From the NCBI RefSeq assembly GCF_000364445.2, contig NZ_CP043538.1, positions 2,425,612 to 2,489,611 on the forward strand: a stretch of DNA of 64,000 nucleotides, written 5' to 3'. Source of the DNA: Methylobacterium mesophilicum SR1.6/6 (GTDB taxonomy: Bacteria > Pseudomonadota > Alphaproteobacteria > Rhizobiales > Beijerinckiaceae). The notes beneath the pieces are model-generated. The model searched no databases. It was not told the DNA's origin and saw only the letters and a program-made list of their open reading frames with translations. The position numbers were made by a program, and so were the translations under genes. Below are positions 8,707-17,930 of this stretch, in pieces. Position 1 is the first letter of the stretch, and every line of letters begins with the position of its first letter.

Positions 8707-9516
8707 GTGCGATTCGGAATCCAGATGACAGACGGCGACGCCGGAACTCTCGCTGCGACAGGCAATCGTCCTTCCGTTCTGTCCCTCGTGCGTCTGCGCG
8801 ACGATACCGCCATGCCGCTCTATCGGCAGATCGAAGAGCAACTGCGCGACCTGATCCTGTCGGGCTCACTGCCGCCCGGCGTCATTTTGCCGGCCGAGCG
8901 ACAACTCGCCGATCGTCTCGGTGTCAGCCGCATCACGGTTCAGCGCGCCTATGCGGAATTGCGCGACGACGAGCTACTCGTGCCGCGCGGACGCTCAGGC
9001 TTCGTCGTGCGGCATCGGCCTGAGCCAGTCCGGCCCGGGATGGACCGCCTCAAGGGGTTCACGGAAGAGATGCGCGAGTTGGGCAAAATCCCCTCCTCGC
9101 GCGTTCTGGAGCGGGTGATCACGGAAGATCGTTCCATCGCGTCCATCTTCGGTTTGCCGTCAACATCACCCTTCCTGAGACTCATCCGGGTTCGGTCCGG
9201 CGACGGCGTACCGATGTCGCGCGAGATCGCCTGGTACAACGTCAGGGCCGTGCCGGGTCTTGAGACCGGCGACTTGTCGGGTTCGGTCTACGCGTTCCTG
9301 GCACAACATGAGGGCGGCCGTCTTGTACGCTGCGACCAGACGGTCGAAGCCACAATGCCAACCCCTGCAGAGTGCGAGATCTTCGGTTTCGACACGCCGA
9401 TGCCATGCCTGTTGATCAAGCGGCACAGCTACAATCAGCATTCCGTCATGATCGAATATGTTGAAGGTCTATTCCGGGGCGATGTTTATCGATACCGATT
9501 GAGTCTCAGTAATTAG
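8707..9516 (+). CDS. GntR-family (HutC subfamily) transcriptional regulator
   Basis: 269 residues from a GTG; an in-frame ATG at 8725 is an alternative start. The winged helix is clear: PLYRQIEEQLRDLILSG, PAERQLADRLGVSRITVQRA, then LVPRGRSGFVV. Residues ~110-265 form the UTRA ligand-binding domain of HutC-type regulators (FLRLIRVRSGDGVPMSREIA, with a closing FRGDVYRYRLSLS). It likely represses the divergent PfkB kinase gene and itself, with a sugar phosphate as effector; that pairing is inferred from the 53-bp shared promoter region. Confidence 0.9.
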   Translation: MRFGIQMTDGDAGTLAATGNRPSVLSLVRLRDDTAMPLYRQIEEQLRDLILSGSLPPGVILPAERQLADRLGVSRITVQRAYAELRDDELLVPRGRSGFVVRHRPEPVRPGMDRLKGFTEEMRELGKIPSSRVLERVITEDRSIASIFGLPSTSPFLRLIRVRSGDGVPMSREIAWYNVRAVPGLETGDLSGSVYAFLAQHEGGRLVRCDQTVEATMPTPAECEIFGFDTPMPCLLIKRHSYNQHSVMIEYVEGLFRGDVYRYRLSLSN

Positions 9517-9898
9517 AAATCTTGGTGCTTTTTAATTCATCGATCGATATGACCTCCTGCGGAAGCAGGTTGCGAATATGCCGACAATCGAGTCGTCCGC
9601 GTTCGCAGCCAAATATGCGCCTGCATCCCAATGAGCCGCATTGCCGTCGCGGGTCGAGGTATCGCGTGGGGACTTCGGCGCGAGGTTGGCCGGCTGCTCC
9701 TTCGGGATGCCGTGGAACGGCTTCGCGCCGAACCGGCGCATCGGCATCGTCCGGCTCTGATCGACGGACGCCAACCTCAGACCGAGGACAGGCCGGGGAG
9801 CAGCATCATTCGCCGAACCGCCCCCGTGGCGCCATCATCGGCTTCCAAGCCGTCGCCGGTCCAACAAACGGGCCGCTCTCCACATTCGGTCGCGCCAC
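9517..9898. other. Intergenic, no supported gene
   Basis: 380 bp between the GntR gene and the hybrid kinase. The first ~30 bp are AT-rich. Nothing further could be supported. Confidence 0.5.
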
Positions 9899-12229
9899 TT
9901 GCCCTCTCCCAAACCGCCGCCAAGCCTTGTCGAGCGCCCGCCATCGACGAGATCCCGGGCGACGAAGACGGCCCGCTGGATTCCGCCTGCAATCCTGGCC
10001 GCAGGCCTGATCGCGACCGGGTTGAGCACCGCCCTGATCTGGCGGGCGGCGAAGCTGCGGGACCGCCTGACCTTCGAGCACGCCACCGAGATCGAGTTGC
10101 GCACGATCGAAGACCAATTCCGCACCTACACGGCCCTTCTGCGCGGCGGCGCCGCCCTGTTCGCTGCGAAGAACGACAGCGTCACGCTGACCGAGTTCCG
10201 GGCGTACGTGCAACGGATTGAATTCCAGGGCCTATATCCGGGTTTCCTGGGGATCGGCTTCACGCCGACCATACCGGCCTCCGAGCGGGAGCGCTTCGCC
10301 GCGCGGGCCGATGCGTTGGGCGTTGCCGACTTCCGCGTGCGCCCAATCACCGACAACACGATGATCAGCCCGGTCCTGTTCGCCGAGCCGCCCCACCCGC
10401 GCAACCAGGCCGCAATCGGCTTCGACGTGATGTCTGACCCCGTCCGGCGCGACATGGTCGAGCGTGCGCGCGACACCGGCCATCCGGCGGCCTCGGCTCG
10501 CATCCAGCTCGTGCAGGAGATCGACGCGAACAAGCAGGCCGGCTTCCTGGTAGCCATGCCGGTCTATGCAGGGGGGATAGTGCCCCCGAACCTCGACGAG
10601 CGGCGGCGAAAATTCCTCGGCTTCGTCTTCGGCGCGTTCCGTGCCGACGACCTGTTCGGAAGCATCGTGGCGGCCGAGGCCGGTGAGGACGCCGCCTTCG
10701 CGATCTACGATGGTGCGCCGGAAGAGGCGACGCTGCTGCACCGCTCGCGCGGATCGTCCGCCGGAACATCCGGCCGACTGAGGCGAGCGGCAAGCCTCGA
10801 ACTCGGCGGCCGCACTTGGACGGTCCTCTTCCAGCAACGGGTTTCGCCTCGGCAATCCTCGGCGCTTCCGGAGATCTGGCTCGTGTGCGGCGGCGGCTTG
10901 TTCGCGACGACGCTGCTGGGGTTGGCAGCCTATCGGCAGCGTCGCACTCAGGACGAGATCCGTCGGTTCAACGCGTCTTTGGAAGCGCGGGTCGAGGAGC
11001 GGACGCGTGATCTCCGAGCCGCGGCCGACCGCCTCCGGGAGGCCGGCGAGGAGCGGGCGCGGATGGAGGACGTGCTGCGTCAGTCGCAGAAGATGGAGGC
11101 GGTCGGCCAACTCACCGGCGGCCTGGCCCACGATTTCAACAACCTGCTGGCGGGCATCTCAGGTTCGCTGGAGTTGATCGAGACCCGCATCGGCCAGGGC
11201 CGGTCCAAGGATGTGGGCAAATACATCGCCGCCGCCCAGGGCGCCTCAAAGCGGGCCGCGGCGCTGACACACCGGCTGCTCGCGTTCTCGCGGCGTCAGA
11301 CGCTGGCGCCCAGGACGATCGACGCGAACGCGCTGGTGGATGGGATGCTCGACTTGATCCAGCGGACGGTCGGGCCGAGCGTGGAGGTCCGGCGCGTGAG
11401 TGTTGACAGCCTCTGGCCCGCGCTGGCGGACCCTTCCCAGCTCGAAAGCGCCCTTCTGAACCTGTGCATCAACGCGCGGGACGCCATGCCGGATGGCGGC
11501 AAGATCATCATCGAGACGGACAATCGCTTGATCGATCGCCACCAAGCGGCCGTGCTGGACATCCCGGACGGTGAGTACCTCTCCCTGTGCGTGACCGATA
11601 CCGGCACCGGAATGCCGCCGGAAATCGTGGCTCGGGCGTTCGACCCATTCTTCACGACCAAGCCGATCGGCGAAGGCACGGGCTTGGGCCTCTCGATGAT
11701 CTACGGGTTCGCCATGCAGTCCGGCGGTCAGGCTCGGATCAACTCGACCGTTGGCGCCGGCACCACGGTGTGCATCTACCTCCCCCGGCACCACGGCGTG
11801 GCACAGGTGGACGGGTCCGATCCCGTGAAGCGCCCGATCGCCCAGGCCGAGACCGGCGAGGCCGTGCTGGTGGTGGACGATGAACCGACCGTGCGTATGC
11901 TCATCACCGACGTGCTGAGCGACCTCGGCTACACGGCTGTCGAGGCTGCGGATGGATCGAGTGGCCTTCGGGTGCTGCAATCGGACGCGCGGGTCGACCT
12001 GCTGGTCACCGATGTCGGCCTGCCAGGCGGCATGAATGGGCGCCAGCTGGCCGACGCCGCGCGAGTTGGCCGCCCGCACCTGAAGGTGCTGTTCATCACC
12101 GGCTACGCGGAAGCTGCGGTGCTCGGCGACGGTGATCTGGAACCCGGCATGGAGGTGCTGACCAAGCCTTTCGCGGTCGACGTTCTGGCCGCCCGCATCC
12201 GCGAGATGCTCGCTCGTCGAACCGCGTGA
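9899..12229 (+). CDS. CHASE-domain hybrid sensor histidine kinase with receiver
   Basis: 776 residues from a TTG start, which is poorly supported. Order: cytoplasmic tail, membrane helix ~28-48, periplasmic CHASE domain ~75-240 (FQGLYPGFLGIGFTP, then FLGFVFGAFRADDLF), a second membrane helix ~315-338, a coiled coil to ~385, then HisKA with phospho-acceptor His near 410 in GGLAHDFNNLLAGISG. The ATPase N-box (LNLCINARDAMPDGG) and G-boxes (FDPFFTTKPIGEGTGLGLSM) follow. A C-terminal receiver begins VLVVDDEPTVRML, with acceptor Asp near 703 in LLVTDVGLPGG. It would sense a small extracellular molecule and pass phosphate to its own receiver. No output protein is adjacent. Confidence 0.92.
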   Translation: MPSPKPPPSLVERPPSTRSRATKTARWIPPAILAAGLIATGLSTALIWRAAKLRDRLTFEHATEIELRTIEDQFRTYTALLRGGAALFAAKNDSVTLTEFRAYVQRIEFQGLYPGFLGIGFTPTIPASERERFAARADALGVADFRVRPITDNTMISPVLFAEPPHPRNQAAIGFDVMSDPVRRDMVERARDTGHPAASARIQLVQEIDANKQAGFLVAMPVYAGGIVPPNLDERRRKFLGFVFGAFRADDLFGSIVAAEAGEDAAFAIYDGAPEEATLLHRSRGSSAGTSGRLRRAASLELGGRTWTVLFQQRVSPRQSSALPEIWLVCGGGLFATTLLGLAAYRQRRTQDEIRRFNASLEARVEERTRDLRAAADRLREAGEERARMEDVLRQSQKMEAVGQLTGGLAHDFNNLLAGISGSLELIETRIGQGRSKDVGKYIAAAQGASKRAAALTHRLLAFSRRQTLAPRTIDANALVDGMLDLIQRTVGPSVEVRRVSVDSLWPALADPSQLESALLNLCINARDAMPDGGKIIIETDNRLIDRHQAAVLDIPDGEYLSLCVTDTGTGMPPEIVARAFDPFFTTKPIGEGTGLGLSMIYGFAMQSGGQARINSTVGAGTTVCIYLPRHHGVAQVDGSDPVKRPIAQAETGEAVLVVDDEPTVRMLITDVLSDLGYTAVEAADGSSGLRVLQSDARVDLLVTDVGLPGGMNGRQLADAARVGRPHLKVLFITGYAEAAVLGDGDLEPGMEVLTKPFAVDVLAARIREMLARRTA

Positions 12230-12347
12230 CCCGGCGACACGGCGACACGGCGATGACATCCGCGATGACCGGAGCGGGTCGCCTCATGAAGGTCCGGGAA
12301 TGCGCCGGGTCGATGCCGTGCCGGGTTCGGAGACGCCGACAGGTCGC

Positions 12348-13250
12348 TCAGCGCTGGCCAGCCGACGCAGGCGTTCGTGCGGGGTTGAGTGCTTCACCTC
12401 GTTCGGCCGCCGGCCCCTTCAAGGCTGCCTCGACGGCCGTCCGGAAGCTGCTGACCGGTACCGCGATCGAGGTGCCGGTCGTCGCACTGGCCACGAGGAT
12501 GCCGACGATCGCAGGCTCGTCGTCGCGCAGGATCAAGGCCGAGCCGGACTCACCGGGCGCGACACGACAGTAATGCTGGAGCAGCGGCAGGGCGGCGGGT
12601 TCGTAACGCGCTTGGCAGCCGCGCTCGACGCTGACGATCTGGTTTGCGTAGGATTTGTAGCCGGCGTGGACGATGCCGATCAGCATCGTGGCTCGGGCGT
12701 CCGGGCCGATGGCCCGGCTCAGGCCCAGCGGTTTCAGCGATATCGGTTCGGCGAGTTCCACAATGGCCCAGTCGCGGCCGAGATCCTCGCGGCTGGTACC
12801 GAAGCGATAGGCGTCGGGCTTGATGTAGGCCTTGGCGATGGAGTGCGCCGTGTAGCGGCCCTGCTCGTAGCCGGCCACGAAGTGCACACCGGCAGGGTCG
12901 GCCCAGCGCTCCCGCGCGCGGTCCCACAGGCAGTGCGCGGCCGTGAGTGCGTGACGCGGCCCGACCAGCGTCGCCGTGCAGTACTGCCGACTACCCGGTC
13001 CGGTCACGACGTTCAGCTTGCCCACTGCACTCAACGGCCAAGTGCGGGGGTCGAGATCGGGCGTGAGTGCCTGCGGCAGCGGCTGCACCATCGACTGCGC
13101 TTGCGCGACCGGAGCCGCTGCGAGACAGAGCATCGCATACGAGATGCCTTGCCAGATGGGTCCCGTGAACGAACGGCGCGGTCGACCGGAACCGGGGACG
13201 CAGGACATGTTCGAACGCAGGGCGTGCCACCAATATTGCAGCCAGATCAT
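12348..13250 (-). CDS. Secreted trypsin-like serine protease
   Basis: 300 residues from the ATG at 13250, which has ctggag seven bases upstream; the longer in-frame start at 13442 adds nothing signal-like. A hydrophobic stretch ending AAPVAQAQ around residue 50 looks like a late signal or anchor. The S1 catalytic triad is complete: His in ALTAAHCLWD, Asp in GRDWAIVELAEP, Ser in APGESGSALI. Cysteines in YCTATL and AAHCL fit the usual disulfide. It would cleave proteins in the periplasm or outside the cell. It is convergent with the hybrid kinase. Confidence 0.88.
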   Translation of the reverse strand: MIWLQYWWHALRSNMSCVPGSGRPRRSFTGPIWQGISYAMLCLAAAPVAQAQSMVQPLPQALTPDLDPRTWPLSAVGKLNVVTGPGSRQYCTATLVGPRHALTAAHCLWDRARERWADPAGVHFVAGYEQGRYTAHSIAKAYIKPDAYRFGTSREDLGRDWAIVELAEPISLKPLGLSRAIGPDARATMLIGIVHAGYKSYANQIVSVERGCQARYEPAALPLLQHYCRVAPGESGSALILRDDEPAIVGILVASATTGTSIAVPVSSFRTAVEAALKGPAAERGEALNPARTPASAGQR

Positions 13251-13727
13251 GTCAGCTCCAGCGTGATCAAAGCGCGATCGAAGTCGCTCCGGTAGTTCCC
13301 TTAGGCTTCGCTTCGTGGGTGTCGGGTCATCGTCGCACATGCCTGTGGCCCGGGCGTCGCGAACGCTTCGGCAGCCGTCCTTGAATCCGAGACTGAGACC
13401 GAGTGTAGTGAAGATGCGGCCGCCTCCCAGGGCGGCGTCCAACGTGCCGCATCTGCATCGTGGCGCGGCCGGACTTCATCTCAGAGCCGAACGGCGGGGC
13501 CGACGCTTCGTTTGTCGCGCGTAGCCGCTCCGTCGGCGACGCGCATCTCCGCACGTGCCGGGACTGGCGTGGCGATTTCGGCCGAAAGCGGCATGGCTGT
13601 CTCTGCGCCGGCCCGCTCAAGATCGATCGCGCTCCCGCCGAGCCGGCGGTGTGGCACGGCTTGGTAAAGCGTCCGGTTACGGCCATTCTGCCCGCCGTCG
13701 GGACCGCCGTCCCGGTTCGAGGGCTGC
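13251..13727. other. Divergent intergenic region, no supported gene
   Basis: 477 bp between the protease (minus) and the FAD monooxygenase (plus). It must carry both promoters. No recognisable protein or clear operator was found. Confidence 0.5.
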
Positions 13728-14951
13728 ATGAAGCGACTGGACGTAGCCGTGATCGGCGGTTCGATTGCCGGACTGACCGCGGCATGCCTGCTCGCACGGG
13801 GCGGCCATACCGTGTCGGTGTTCGAGCGCTCGGCGGGACCGCTCACCGGCCGTGGGGCGGGGATCGTCACGCATCCAGGACTTCGGACGGTGCTGGCGCG
13901 CTGCGGCACCCCGGCCGGCGTGAAAGATCTCGGCGTGATGGTGGAAGGCCGCAGGGTCCTCGATCAAAAGGGTCGTGTGATCGCTGAAGGCAGCCTGCCG
14001 CAGATCCTCGCGGGCTGGGGCCGGCTCTACCGCCGTCTGCTGGATGCTTTGCCTCCGGACACAATCCGCTTCGGCGCGACGCTCACCACGGTCGCGCACG
14101 AGGGAGATCACGTCGTAGCGCGTTTCGAGGACGGACATCGGATCGTGGCGGATCTCCTGATCGGAGCCGACGGGCAGTTCTCGACGGTGCGGGCCGGATT
14201 CCTGGGCGGCGTGGTGCCGACCTATGCGGGGTACGTGGCGTGGCGCGCGGTCGTGGACGCCGCGGTCCTCTCGCGTGCGACCCAAGAGGCGATCTGTGGC
14301 CACTTTGCATTCTGCCTGCCGCCGGGCGAGCAGATCCTCGGCTATCCTGTCTCCGGCCTTGAAGACGGTGACGGGGCCAAGCTGTGCTTCAACGCAGTCT
14401 GGTACAGGCCGACCCCAGAGACCGCGCTCAACGCGCTGCTGACAGATGCGGGCGGGATCCGCCACGCCCTTTCCATTCCGCCGGGCCGGATCAAGACCGA
14501 AGTGCTTGCGGCGATGCGCGCCGACGCGGAGAGGATCCTCGCGCCGCCGTTCACCGAGGTCATGCTACGCGCCAATGGGCCGTTCCTGCAGGCGATCCTG
14601 GACATCGAGACGCCGACCATGGTCCCGGCCCCCGGCGTCGCGCTCATCGGGGATGCCGCTTTCGTGGCCCGGCCCCATGTCGGGATGGGCGTAACCAAAG
14701 CCATGGAGGACGCGGCCGCCCTGGCCGACGCCCTCGACGCAGCGGCCGGAGACGTCGAAGCAGGACTCGCCGCCTTCGATGGCCGGCGATGTGGATACGG
14801 CGCCGCGATCGTGGCGCGGGGCCGGGAGTTGGGCGCCTACCTGCAGGCGCAGCAGAGGGGCGCAGCCGAGCGGTCAGCGGCGGAACGGTTCCGCAGCCCT
14901 GAGGCGGTCATGGCCGGAACGGCGGTCCCACCGGACCTGGCCCCCGGGTAA
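13728..14951 (+). CDS. FAD-dependent aromatic/heterocycle monooxygenase
   Basis: 407 residues. The N-terminal Rossmann FAD motif is VIGGSIAGLTAACLLARGG, followed by ERSAGPLTGRGAGIV. The second FAD/NAD(P)H motif is LLIGADGQFSTVR and the third is VALIGDAAFVARPHVGMGVT. The stretch PTYAGYVAWRAVV is characteristic of the group containing 2,6-dihydroxypyridine 3-monooxygenase and related ring hydroxylases. It would insert one oxygen into a hydroxylated ring using NAD(P)H. It lies two genes from a molybdenum hydroxylase operon, which hydroxylates rings with water, so a shared pathway is plausible but unproven. Confidence 0.85.
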   Translation: MKRLDVAVIGGSIAGLTAACLLARGGHTVSVFERSAGPLTGRGAGIVTHPGLRTVLARCGTPAGVKDLGVMVEGRRVLDQKGRVIAEGSLPQILAGWGRLYRRLLDALPPDTIRFGATLTTVAHEGDHVVARFEDGHRIVADLLIGADGQFSTVRAGFLGGVVPTYAGYVAWRAVVDAAVLSRATQEAICGHFAFCLPPGEQILGYPVSGLEDGDGAKLCFNAVWYRPTPETALNALLTDAGGIRHALSIPPGRIKTEVLAAMRADAERILAPPFTEVMLRANGPFLQAILDIETPTMVPAPGVALIGDAAFVARPHVGMGVTKAMEDAAALADALDAAAGDVEAGLAAFDGRRCGYGAAIVARGRELGAYLQAQQRGAAERSAAERFRSPEAVMAGTAVPPDLAPG

Positions 14952-15193
14952 GGCGCTGCGGATCGGGGCGCGACACGCGCCACGACGGGCGATCCGGAAG
15001 CTTTAGCCCATCAAGCTGCGCTTTATCCTGAGGCGCCGGAGCGCGGCGGAGTAGGAGGCCACGGAGCCGCCAGAGGTCGCGCGACTGGAGAAGCCTTCCT
15101 TCGAGGCCCGGTGACACCGGCACCTCGGGACGCGGGCTGGACGGTATCACTCCCATTTGGGCGCTGCGCGGATCAGTCCGCAGTGTCGTCGAG

Positions 15194-15628
15194 TCAGGCT
15201 GCGCGACGGGTCACCTCCGCGCGCACCGCGGCTGGAAGGGCGAGGGGCGCGTTGGCGCTGTCCAAGAACTCGACGGTGGTGAAGATCAAATCCGTGTCGC
15301 CGATGTTGGCGAGGTCGTGGGTCATCGACTCGCCCAACCCGAACGACAGGTGCTGGATGTCGCCTGACCGGTAATCGACCTCCGCGACGCGCCCGTCGCC
15401 GTAGTGCGAGCGGGCCCGCCCCGCCGTGACAGCGGTCCAGAAGTAATCGAGCACGTGCGTGTGGAACCCGATTCGCTCCCCGGGCGCCAGGACGATGGTC
15501 CAGACCCGGCAGCGGGCGTCCTCCGAGAGAAGCCGGGTGCCGACACAGCCGTTGTCCCGCGCCGCAGCGAACTCCTGAGCCAGCTCCGGCGGCAGCGCCG
15601 CCGAGCTCGGTTCTATTCCTTGGGTCAT
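15194..15628 (-). CDS. Small cupin-domain protein
   Basis: 144 residues from the ATG at 15628, preceded by ggaggaa. A single cupin barrel is visible: metal-ligand-type histidines in GERIGFHTHVLDYFW, then SGDIQHLSFGLGESMTHDLANIG. Proteins of this size are often small-molecule dioxygenases, isomerases or ligand sensors. It is convergent with the FAD monooxygenase and upstream of nothing on its strand. Function unknown. Confidence 0.75.
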   Translation of the reverse strand: MTQGIEPSSAALPPELAQEFAAARDNGCVGTRLLSEDARCRVWTIVLAPGERIGFHTHVLDYFWTAVTAGRARSHYGDGRVAEVDYRSGDIQHLSFGLGESMTHDLANIGDTDLIFTTVEFLDSANAPLALPAAVRAEVTRRAA

Positions 15629-15749
15629 GACGTTCCTCCGGCCCGCGAGGCTAATGCAGTTCCCGCGAAAGTCATCGGTGCGCCGGCCCTTTTCGGTAAC
15701 GCCGCGGGTCGGACCGGGCATCCTGTGATCCGGGGATCCCGGGACGGAC

Positions 15750-16442
15750 CTAGATCGAGTCGTCAGATCGCGCGGCGGTCACAACCCGGCGGTGGGTCGC
15801 GAGCAGCCCCGGCAGGGCGGCGTCAAGCATCGCGGCCCGGACCGCGTCGCGGTCCGCCGTTCCGTCCATGCCGTAGACCCGCGAGCGCAGGCCGACATAG
15901 ACCAGGGCACCGTGGATGCCGAACAGGAGCTCGAACTCGTCCGCGGCGAGCGGCTGCACCTCAGGGTCCGGCAGGTTCGACTCGGCGCGCATCCCGGCGA
16001 GCAGCGGCGCGAAGATGCGCGCGCGGACCATGCCGAGGTAGCGGCTCGGCAGATCGAACCCCTTGAGGCCGGCCGACACGAAGATCCGCAGCCACGCGTA
16101 GTCGTCGATCCGGCGCTGGTAGTCGATCTCGAAGCGCCGGAAGCGCTCGAGGACGGGGAGCGCGGTGTCGCGCACCGTCGCCTCCCAGCCGGGATCCCAG
16201 CGCCTGAGATAGACCTCCTCGTAGATGCGCTCGATCAGCGCCGCCTTGGTCGGGAAGTAGCGGAACAGCAGCGGCTGCGTGATGCCCAGCCGGCGGGCGA
16301 GCTCCCGGGTGTGCCCGTCGAGGCCGACCTCGGCGAAGTAGGCGACCGCGCCCTCGACGATCTGGCGCTCGCGGGCCTCCGGATTCAGCCGCCGGCCGGT
16401 CGGCACCCGACCGTCACTGTCCGCCGGCCTGCTTGACGCCAT
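15750..16442 (-). CDS. TetR-family transcriptional regulator of the cox/liv operon
   Basis: 230 residues from the ATG at 16442; an upstream TTG at 16475 would place the start inside the candidate operator. The N-terminal HTH reads RQIVEGAVAYFAEVGLDGHT, then RRLGITQPLLFRYFPTKAAL. The C-terminal ligand domain is helical and divergent, as usual. It is transcribed away from coxM, with under 100 bp between the two starts. It is therefore the likely repressor of the molybdenum hydroxylase/transporter operon, released by that pathway's substrate. Confidence 0.88.
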   Translation of the reverse strand: MASSRPADSDGRVPTGRRLNPEARERQIVEGAVAYFAEVGLDGHTRELARRLGITQPLLFRYFPTKAALIERIYEEVYLRRWDPGWEATVRDTALPVLERFRRFEIDYQRRIDDYAWLRIFVSAGLKGFDLPSRYLGMVRARIFAPLLAGMRAESNLPDPEVQPLAADEFELLFGIHGALVYVGLRSRVYGMDGTADRDAVRAAMLDAALPGLLATHRRVVTAARSDDSI

Positions 16443-16458
16443 CTCGGTTTCGCCTTCT

Positions 16459-16476
16459 ATTGAGCGAACGATCAAT
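16459..16476. promoter_or_regulatory. Candidate TetR operator
   Basis: attgagcgaacgatcaat is an 18-bp imperfect palindrome with 7 of 9 base pairs matching. It sits between the divergent TetR gene (start 16442) and coxM (start 16541), just upstream of the regulator's start codon. The size and the tga-N-tca outer arms fit TetR-family sites. Confidence 0.55.
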
Positions 16477-16540
16477 AAGGGCCTCCAGCCTGTCCCATCG
16501 GGGCGGTCATGGGCAAGCCCATCGGGAGGAGGACCAGGGC

Positions 16541-17413
16541 TTGAAGGCGCCCGACTTCGCCTACGCGCGTCCGGCCTCGCTCGACGCGGCGCTGGCCCTG
16601 CTCGCCGAGCACGGGGAGAACGCCGTTCCGCTGGCGGGCGGCCAGAGCCTCGTCACGGCCCTCAACATGCGGCTCTCGGCGCCCGGCCTGCTGGTCGACC
16701 TCAACGCGATCCCCGAACTCACCGGCATCTCGGAGGCCGGCGGCACCGTGCGGATCGGTGCCATGACGCGCCACCGCGACGTCGGGACCGCGGCGCTCGT
16801 GCGCGACCGCCTGCCGCTGCTCGCCGCCGCCCTCCCGCACATCGCCCATCCGGCAATCCGCAACCGCGGCACAATCGGCGGCTCGGTGGCGCTGGCCGAT
16901 CCCGCCACTGAATGGCCCGCCTGCTGCCTCGCCCTGGGCGCCACACTTGTGGTGCGCGGGCCGACGGCCGAGCGGCGGGTCGCGGCGGACGACTTCTTCT
17001 GCGGCCTCTACACGACGGCGCTGGAGCCCGGCGAGATTGTCACGGCGATCGAGTTTCCCGTCCCGGAGGCCGACGCGGTCTGGGGCTTCGACGAGCTGTC
17101 GCGCCGCCACGGGGACTACGCCCTCGTCGGCCTTGCGGCGACCGGGCGACGGAGCGCGCGCGGCCTGTCGGATCTGCGCCTCGCCTTCTTCGGGGTGGCC
17201 GACCGGCCGGTGCTTGCCCGCGCCGCCGCGGCGGCCTTGCAGGCCGGCGACCTCGCGGGCGCCAAGGCTGCGCTCGCCGGTGAGCTCGATCCGCCGGACG
17301 ATCCGACGACAAAAGCCGCGACGCGGCTCCACCTCGCCCGCGTGATCCTCGGCCGCGTGGCGGGCCGGATGCGCGACGGCTTTGTGCAGGCGGGAGTCCC
17401 CGATGGCGCCTGA
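16541..17413 (+). CDS. coxM: Molybdenum hydroxylase FAD-binding medium subunit (CoxM-like)
   Basis: 290 residues from a TTG with a strong ggaggagga seven bases upstream; the frame's earlier start has no such site. The FAD-binding blocks of the CoxM/xanthine dehydrogenase family are clear: AGGQSLVTALNMRLSAPGLL, then IAHPAIRNRGTIGGSVALADPATEWP. It passes electrons from the [2Fe-2S] subunit to an acceptor. It overlaps coxS by 11 bp, so the two are translationally coupled. Confidence 0.92.
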   Translation: MKAPDFAYARPASLDAALALLAEHGENAVPLAGGQSLVTALNMRLSAPGLLVDLNAIPELTGISEAGGTVRIGAMTRHRDVGTAALVRDRLPLLAAALPHIAHPAIRNRGTIGGSVALADPATEWPACCLALGATLVVRGPTAERRVAADDFFCGLYTTALEPGEIVTAIEFPVPEADAVWGFDELSRRHGDYALVGLAATGRRSARGLSDLRLAFFGVADRPVLARAAAAALQAGDLAGAKAALAGELDPPDDPTTKAATRLHLARVILGRVAGRMRDGFVQAGVPDGA

Positions 17414-17930
17414 GAGTCCGGACCGCGCGCACGCGGTCGCCTTCACACTGAACGGCGAGGCCGTGCGAGCGCACGTCCCGGCCCGGATGCATCTCGGAGA
17501 CCTCCTCCGCCAGTCCTTCGGCCTCACCGGCGTGCATCTCGGCTGCGAGCATGGCGTGTGCGGCGCCTGCACGATCCTGGTCGACGGCCGGGCTGTCCGC
17601 GCCTGCCTGATGCTCGGCGTCCAGGCCGACGGCGCCACCGTCGAGACCGTGGAGGGGCTGACCGAGAGCGGCCGCATCCGCGACCTGCAGGACGCCTTCC
17701 ACGCCCGCAACGCCCTGCAATGCGGCTACTGTACCCCCGGCATGCTGGTGACGGCCGCCGAGTTGCTGGACGACGCGGACGCGGCGGCGTCGCGGGAAGA
17801 GATCCGCGCGGCGATCGCGGGCAATTACTGCCGCTGCACCGGCTACCACGCCATCGTCGACGCAATCGCGGCGACCGCCGAGGCGCGCCAGCAAGGTCGC
17901 AGGAATGCCGGCCGGGAAGCTGCCGAATGA
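17403..17930 (+). CDS. coxS: Molybdenum hydroxylase [2Fe-2S] small subunit (CoxS-like)
   Basis: 175 residues from the ATG at 17403, inside the end of coxM. The N-terminal plant-type ferredoxin cluster is GCEHGVCGACTILVDG plus the cysteine in RACLMLG. The C-terminal second cluster is LQCGYCTPGMLV and NYCRCTGYHAIVDA. All eight cluster cysteines are present. It carries electrons from the Mo centre of CoxL to the flavin of CoxM. Its stop codon overlaps the coxL start (atga). Confidence 0.95.
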   Translation: MAPESPDRAHAVAFTLNGEAVRAHVPARMHLGDLLRQSFGLTGVHLGCEHGVCGACTILVDGRAVRACLMLGVQADGATVETVEGLTESGRIRDLQDAFHARNALQCGYCTPGMLVTAAELLDDADAAASREEIRAAIAGNYCRCTGYHAIVDAIAATAEARQQGRRNAGREAAE

